Origin: Syntrophobacter sp963666995
GTDB taxonomy: Bacteria > Desulfobacterota > Syntrophobacteria > Syntrophobacterales > Syntrophobacteraceae
Assembly (NCBI GenBank): GCA_963666995.1
Contig: OY762941.1
Span: 5,394,001-5,458,000 of the forward strand
Direction of reading: 5' to 3'
Length of the DNA stretch: 64,000 nt
Shown: positions 62,695 through 64,000 of the stretch, in pieces
Layout: every line of letters starts with the position of its first letter
Position numbering within the stretch: position 1 is the stretch's first letter
Notes under the pieces: model-generated
The model's database searches: none
What the model was told of the DNA's origin: nothing
What the model saw: the letters and a program-made list of their open reading frames with translations, nothing else
Translations under genes and position numbers: made by a program

Positions 62695-62985
62695 TTATTT
62701 ATCTACGATCGCGAGGATATCGTCCTCACGCATGATCAGGAGTTCTTCTCCTTCCACCTTGATCTCGGTGCCGGCGTATTTGCCGAAGAGTACCCGATCG
62801 CCCGCCTTGACATCCAAAGGCCTTCTTGAGCCGTCTTCCAGCACTTTTCCGTTTCCAACGGCGACAACTTCGCCCTGAATGGGTTTTTCTTTAGCCGTAT
62901 CGGGGATGATGATGCCCCCTGCCGTCTTTTCTTCTTCTTCGGTGCGTTTTACGACTACACGATCATTGAGAGGTCTCAACTTCAT
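62695..62985 (-). CDS. groS: 10-kDa co-chaperonin GroES
   Basis: 96 residues. KLRPLNDRVVVKRTEEEEKTAGGIIIPDTAKEKPIQGEVVAVG contains the mobile loop that contacts GroEL, followed by VKAGDRVLFGKYAGTEIKVEGEELLIMREDDILAIV. ATG at 62985 has AAGGAG 7 bp upstream; a frame to 63006 is seven residues longer without support. First gene of the operon, controlled by the CIRCE element upstream. Confidence 0.97.
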   Translation of the reverse strand: MKLRPLNDRVVVKRTEEEEKTAGGIIIPDTAKEKPIQGEVVAVGNGKVLEDGSRRPLDVKAGDRVLFGKYAGTEIKVEGEELLIMREDDILAIVDK

Positions 62986-63062
62986 TGTGCAACTCCTTTC
63001 AGTCACGGTGAATTTTGGTTCGATGGAAAAAAAAGCGGTATCCCAGAAGTTGGACTACCTTG

Positions 63063-63089
63063 TTAGCACTCACCCTCAGTGAGTGCTTA
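63063..63089 (-). promoter_or_regulatory. CIRCE operator (HrcA binding site) of groESL
   Basis: TTAGCACTC-N9-GAGTGCTTA at 63063-63089 matches the CIRCE consensus TTAGCACTC-N9-GAGTGCTAA at 17 of 18 positions. It lies 78 bp before the groES start and overlaps the -10 box by four bases, so HrcA bound here would block transcription. No hrcA gene lies in the window. Confidence 0.95.
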
Positions 63090-63114
63090 TAATCACTTTG
63101 GGTTTATTTGGCAA
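63086..63114 (-). promoter_or_regulatory. sigma-70-type promoter of groESL
   Basis: On the minus strand, TTGCCA (63114-63109) and TATAAG (63091-63086) are separated by 17 bp, immediately upstream of CIRCE. The -35 box lies inside the last codons of the divergently placed-by-function but same-strand histidine kinase gene (stop at 63104-63106). I see no extra heat-shock sigma-32 consensus. Confidence 0.75.
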
Positions 63115-64000
63115 GAGAGAATGAGGGAGCGATGGGGAAAAAAAGAGTGAAGGTGGTTCCGGGCCGATCCTGATGGTGGGTTATCTCAAGCCGGCCTCCG
63201 GACCGCTGCAGAAGCTGGTATACGATACTCAGCCCAAGCCCCGTGCCGTGACCCTTCGAGGTGAAAAAAGGCTCGAATATCCTTTCCCGCATTCCCGCGG
63301 GAATTCCAGTCCCGCCGTCATCAATGTCGATCCTGGCCTCGCCTGACTGGTCGCCGTTCGTTTGCCGGCGGTTTACGGAGATCGTGAGGTCACCTCCGTC
63401 AGGCATGGCTTCCAGTGCATTCAGAAGAAGGTTCCAGAGTATTTGCCTGAGGTGGTAGGGGTCCATTTGGGAAACCGGGGTGCATTCAAACATCGTGCTG
63501 ATTCGGTGGACCGACGAGATGCGGCCTTGCGCGCGCAGCAATTCAAGGATTTCCCGGATGATCGGGCAGATGTCAACGTCTTCGATCTTCTGCGTTTCGT
63601 ATGCGCCCTTCGCAAGCCACAGGAAATCCTTCACCAGCCCGTTCATCCGGTTGACTTCGCGGTGAATGATGCTCATGAGTCGCGATTGGCGGGATCCTTC
63701 AACCGATTCGTCACGGAGCATCTGGACGGCTCCGCTCATCGCCGCAAGGGGATTTTTGATTTCATGCGCGATTTCGGCGGCCACCCGGCCCGCGACAATG
63801 AGGCGCTCCATCCGCCCGAGGTGCTCCTCCATCTCTTTTAAGCGCGTTAAGTCCTGAAAGATGAAAATCCACCCGGACCATTCCCCATCGGCGCTGTGCA
63901 GAACGGAAACCGTGTACCCGAGATAGAGTTCCTCGCCGAGCGGTGTGTGATAGCTGATTTCCATCCTGTCCGCCGGACCTCGCCTGGTTTTTTGAAAGGC
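63104..64000 (-). CDS. sensor histidine kinase, 5' end outside window
   Basis: About 298 C-terminal residues are visible. A PAS-like domain end (YHTPLGEELYLGYTVSVLHSADGEWSGWIFIFQDLTRLKEME) leads to the HisKA helix AGRVAAEIAHEIKNPLAAMSGAVQML, with the phospho-acceptor His. HATPase boxes follow: ILWNLLLNALEAMPDGG (N), DIDDGGTGIP (G1) and PFFTSKGHGTGLGLSIVYQLL (F/G2). The layout is that of NtrB/AtoS-type kinases, which often pair with sigma-54 activators. The partner is not visible. A Met at 63964 is internal to the open frame, so the true start is beyond 64000. Confidence 0.93.
   Translation of the reverse strand, partial: AFQKTRRGPADRMEISYHTPLGEELYLGYTVSVLHSADGEWSGWIFIFQDLTRLKEMEEHLGRMERLIVAGRVAAEIAHEIKNPLAAMSGAVQMLRDESVEGSRQSRLMSIIHREVNRMNGLVKDFLWLAKGAYETQKIEDVDICPIIREILELLRAQGRISSVHRISTMFECTPVSQMDPYHLRQILWNLLLNALEAMPDGGDLTISVNRRQTNGDQSGEARIDIDDGGTGIPAGMRERIFEPFFTSKGHGTGLGLSIVYQLLQRSGGRLEITHHQDRPGTTFTLFFPIAPSFSLAK

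Overview
The window reads as chromosome from a GC-rich, Gram-negative, anaerobic-type bacterium of the former Deltaproteobacteria, most like the Syntrophobacterales (Desulfobacterota). The reasons are an LptF/LptG pair (outer membrane), DUF6178, DUF116 and NIL-domain ferredoxin genes typical of that group, a HrcA/CIRCE-controlled groESL operon, and a sigma-54-type promoter before a type IV pilin. The genus is inferred from gene content and not proven. No rRNA, tRNA, CRISPR array, phage or intact insertion sequence was recognised.

Layout. 1-2.6 kb (minus): an acidic protein of unknown function, then valS, whose 3' end lies outside the window. 3.0-5.3 kb (plus): lptF-lptG. 5.4-9.5 kb (minus): a small membrane protein, hflK, hflC, a mannosylglycerate/glucosylglycerate synthase-like glycosyltransferase and a stand-alone receiver domain. 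10.3-12.4 kb (plus): two universal stress proteins and a UDP-glucuronate-epimerase-like enzyme. 12.4-18.6 kb: an M24 peptidase, a NIL ferredoxin, mnmA, an mtaB-type methylthiotransferase and a DUF6178 gene. The DUF6178 gene has a perfect 31-bp inverted repeat directly upstream. 19.2-22.4 kb: a small exported protein, coaE, ppiD and a PLDc_N-like membrane protein. 23.0-28.0 kb (minus): a complete branched-chain amino acid ABC transporter, livK-H-M-G-F. 28.5-33.6 kb (plus): an HD/OB nuclease-like protein, holB, a PSP1 (ricT-like) gene and metG. 33.6-37.3 kb (minus): def-fmt-DUF116-rsmB, translationally coupled by overlaps.

37.7-52.4 kb is a surface-glycan locus with two divergent arms around a promoter gap at 47.6-47.9 kb. 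The minus arm holds a sugar-nucleotide SDR, a nucleotidyltransferase, a Wzx-like flippase, a GH99-like protein, a radical SAM/SPASM protein, a GT4 and a GH42-like protein. The plus arm holds a GT2, a B12-binding radical SAM protein and two GT4s. The centre of the minus arm is visibly AT-richer than its surroundings. 52.7-57.2 kb (plus) is a pilus-related segment: a sigma-54-type promoter, a type IV pilin, its terminator, a GT-C/TPR membrane protein that may glycosylate the pilin, and a PilP-domain protein. 57.2-60.6 kb (minus) is ileS-lspA. 60.9-63.1 kb (minus) is groES-groEL with terminator, promoter and CIRCE operator. A sensor histidine kinase runs off the right edge.

Most genes are housekeeping: aminoacylation, N-terminal formylation and deformylation, rRNA/tRNA modification, envelope assembly and protein folding. 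The accessory interest lies in the glycan locus with the neighbouring pilin and GT-C gene, in four kinds of intergenic palindrome, and in a few unusual operon partnerships.
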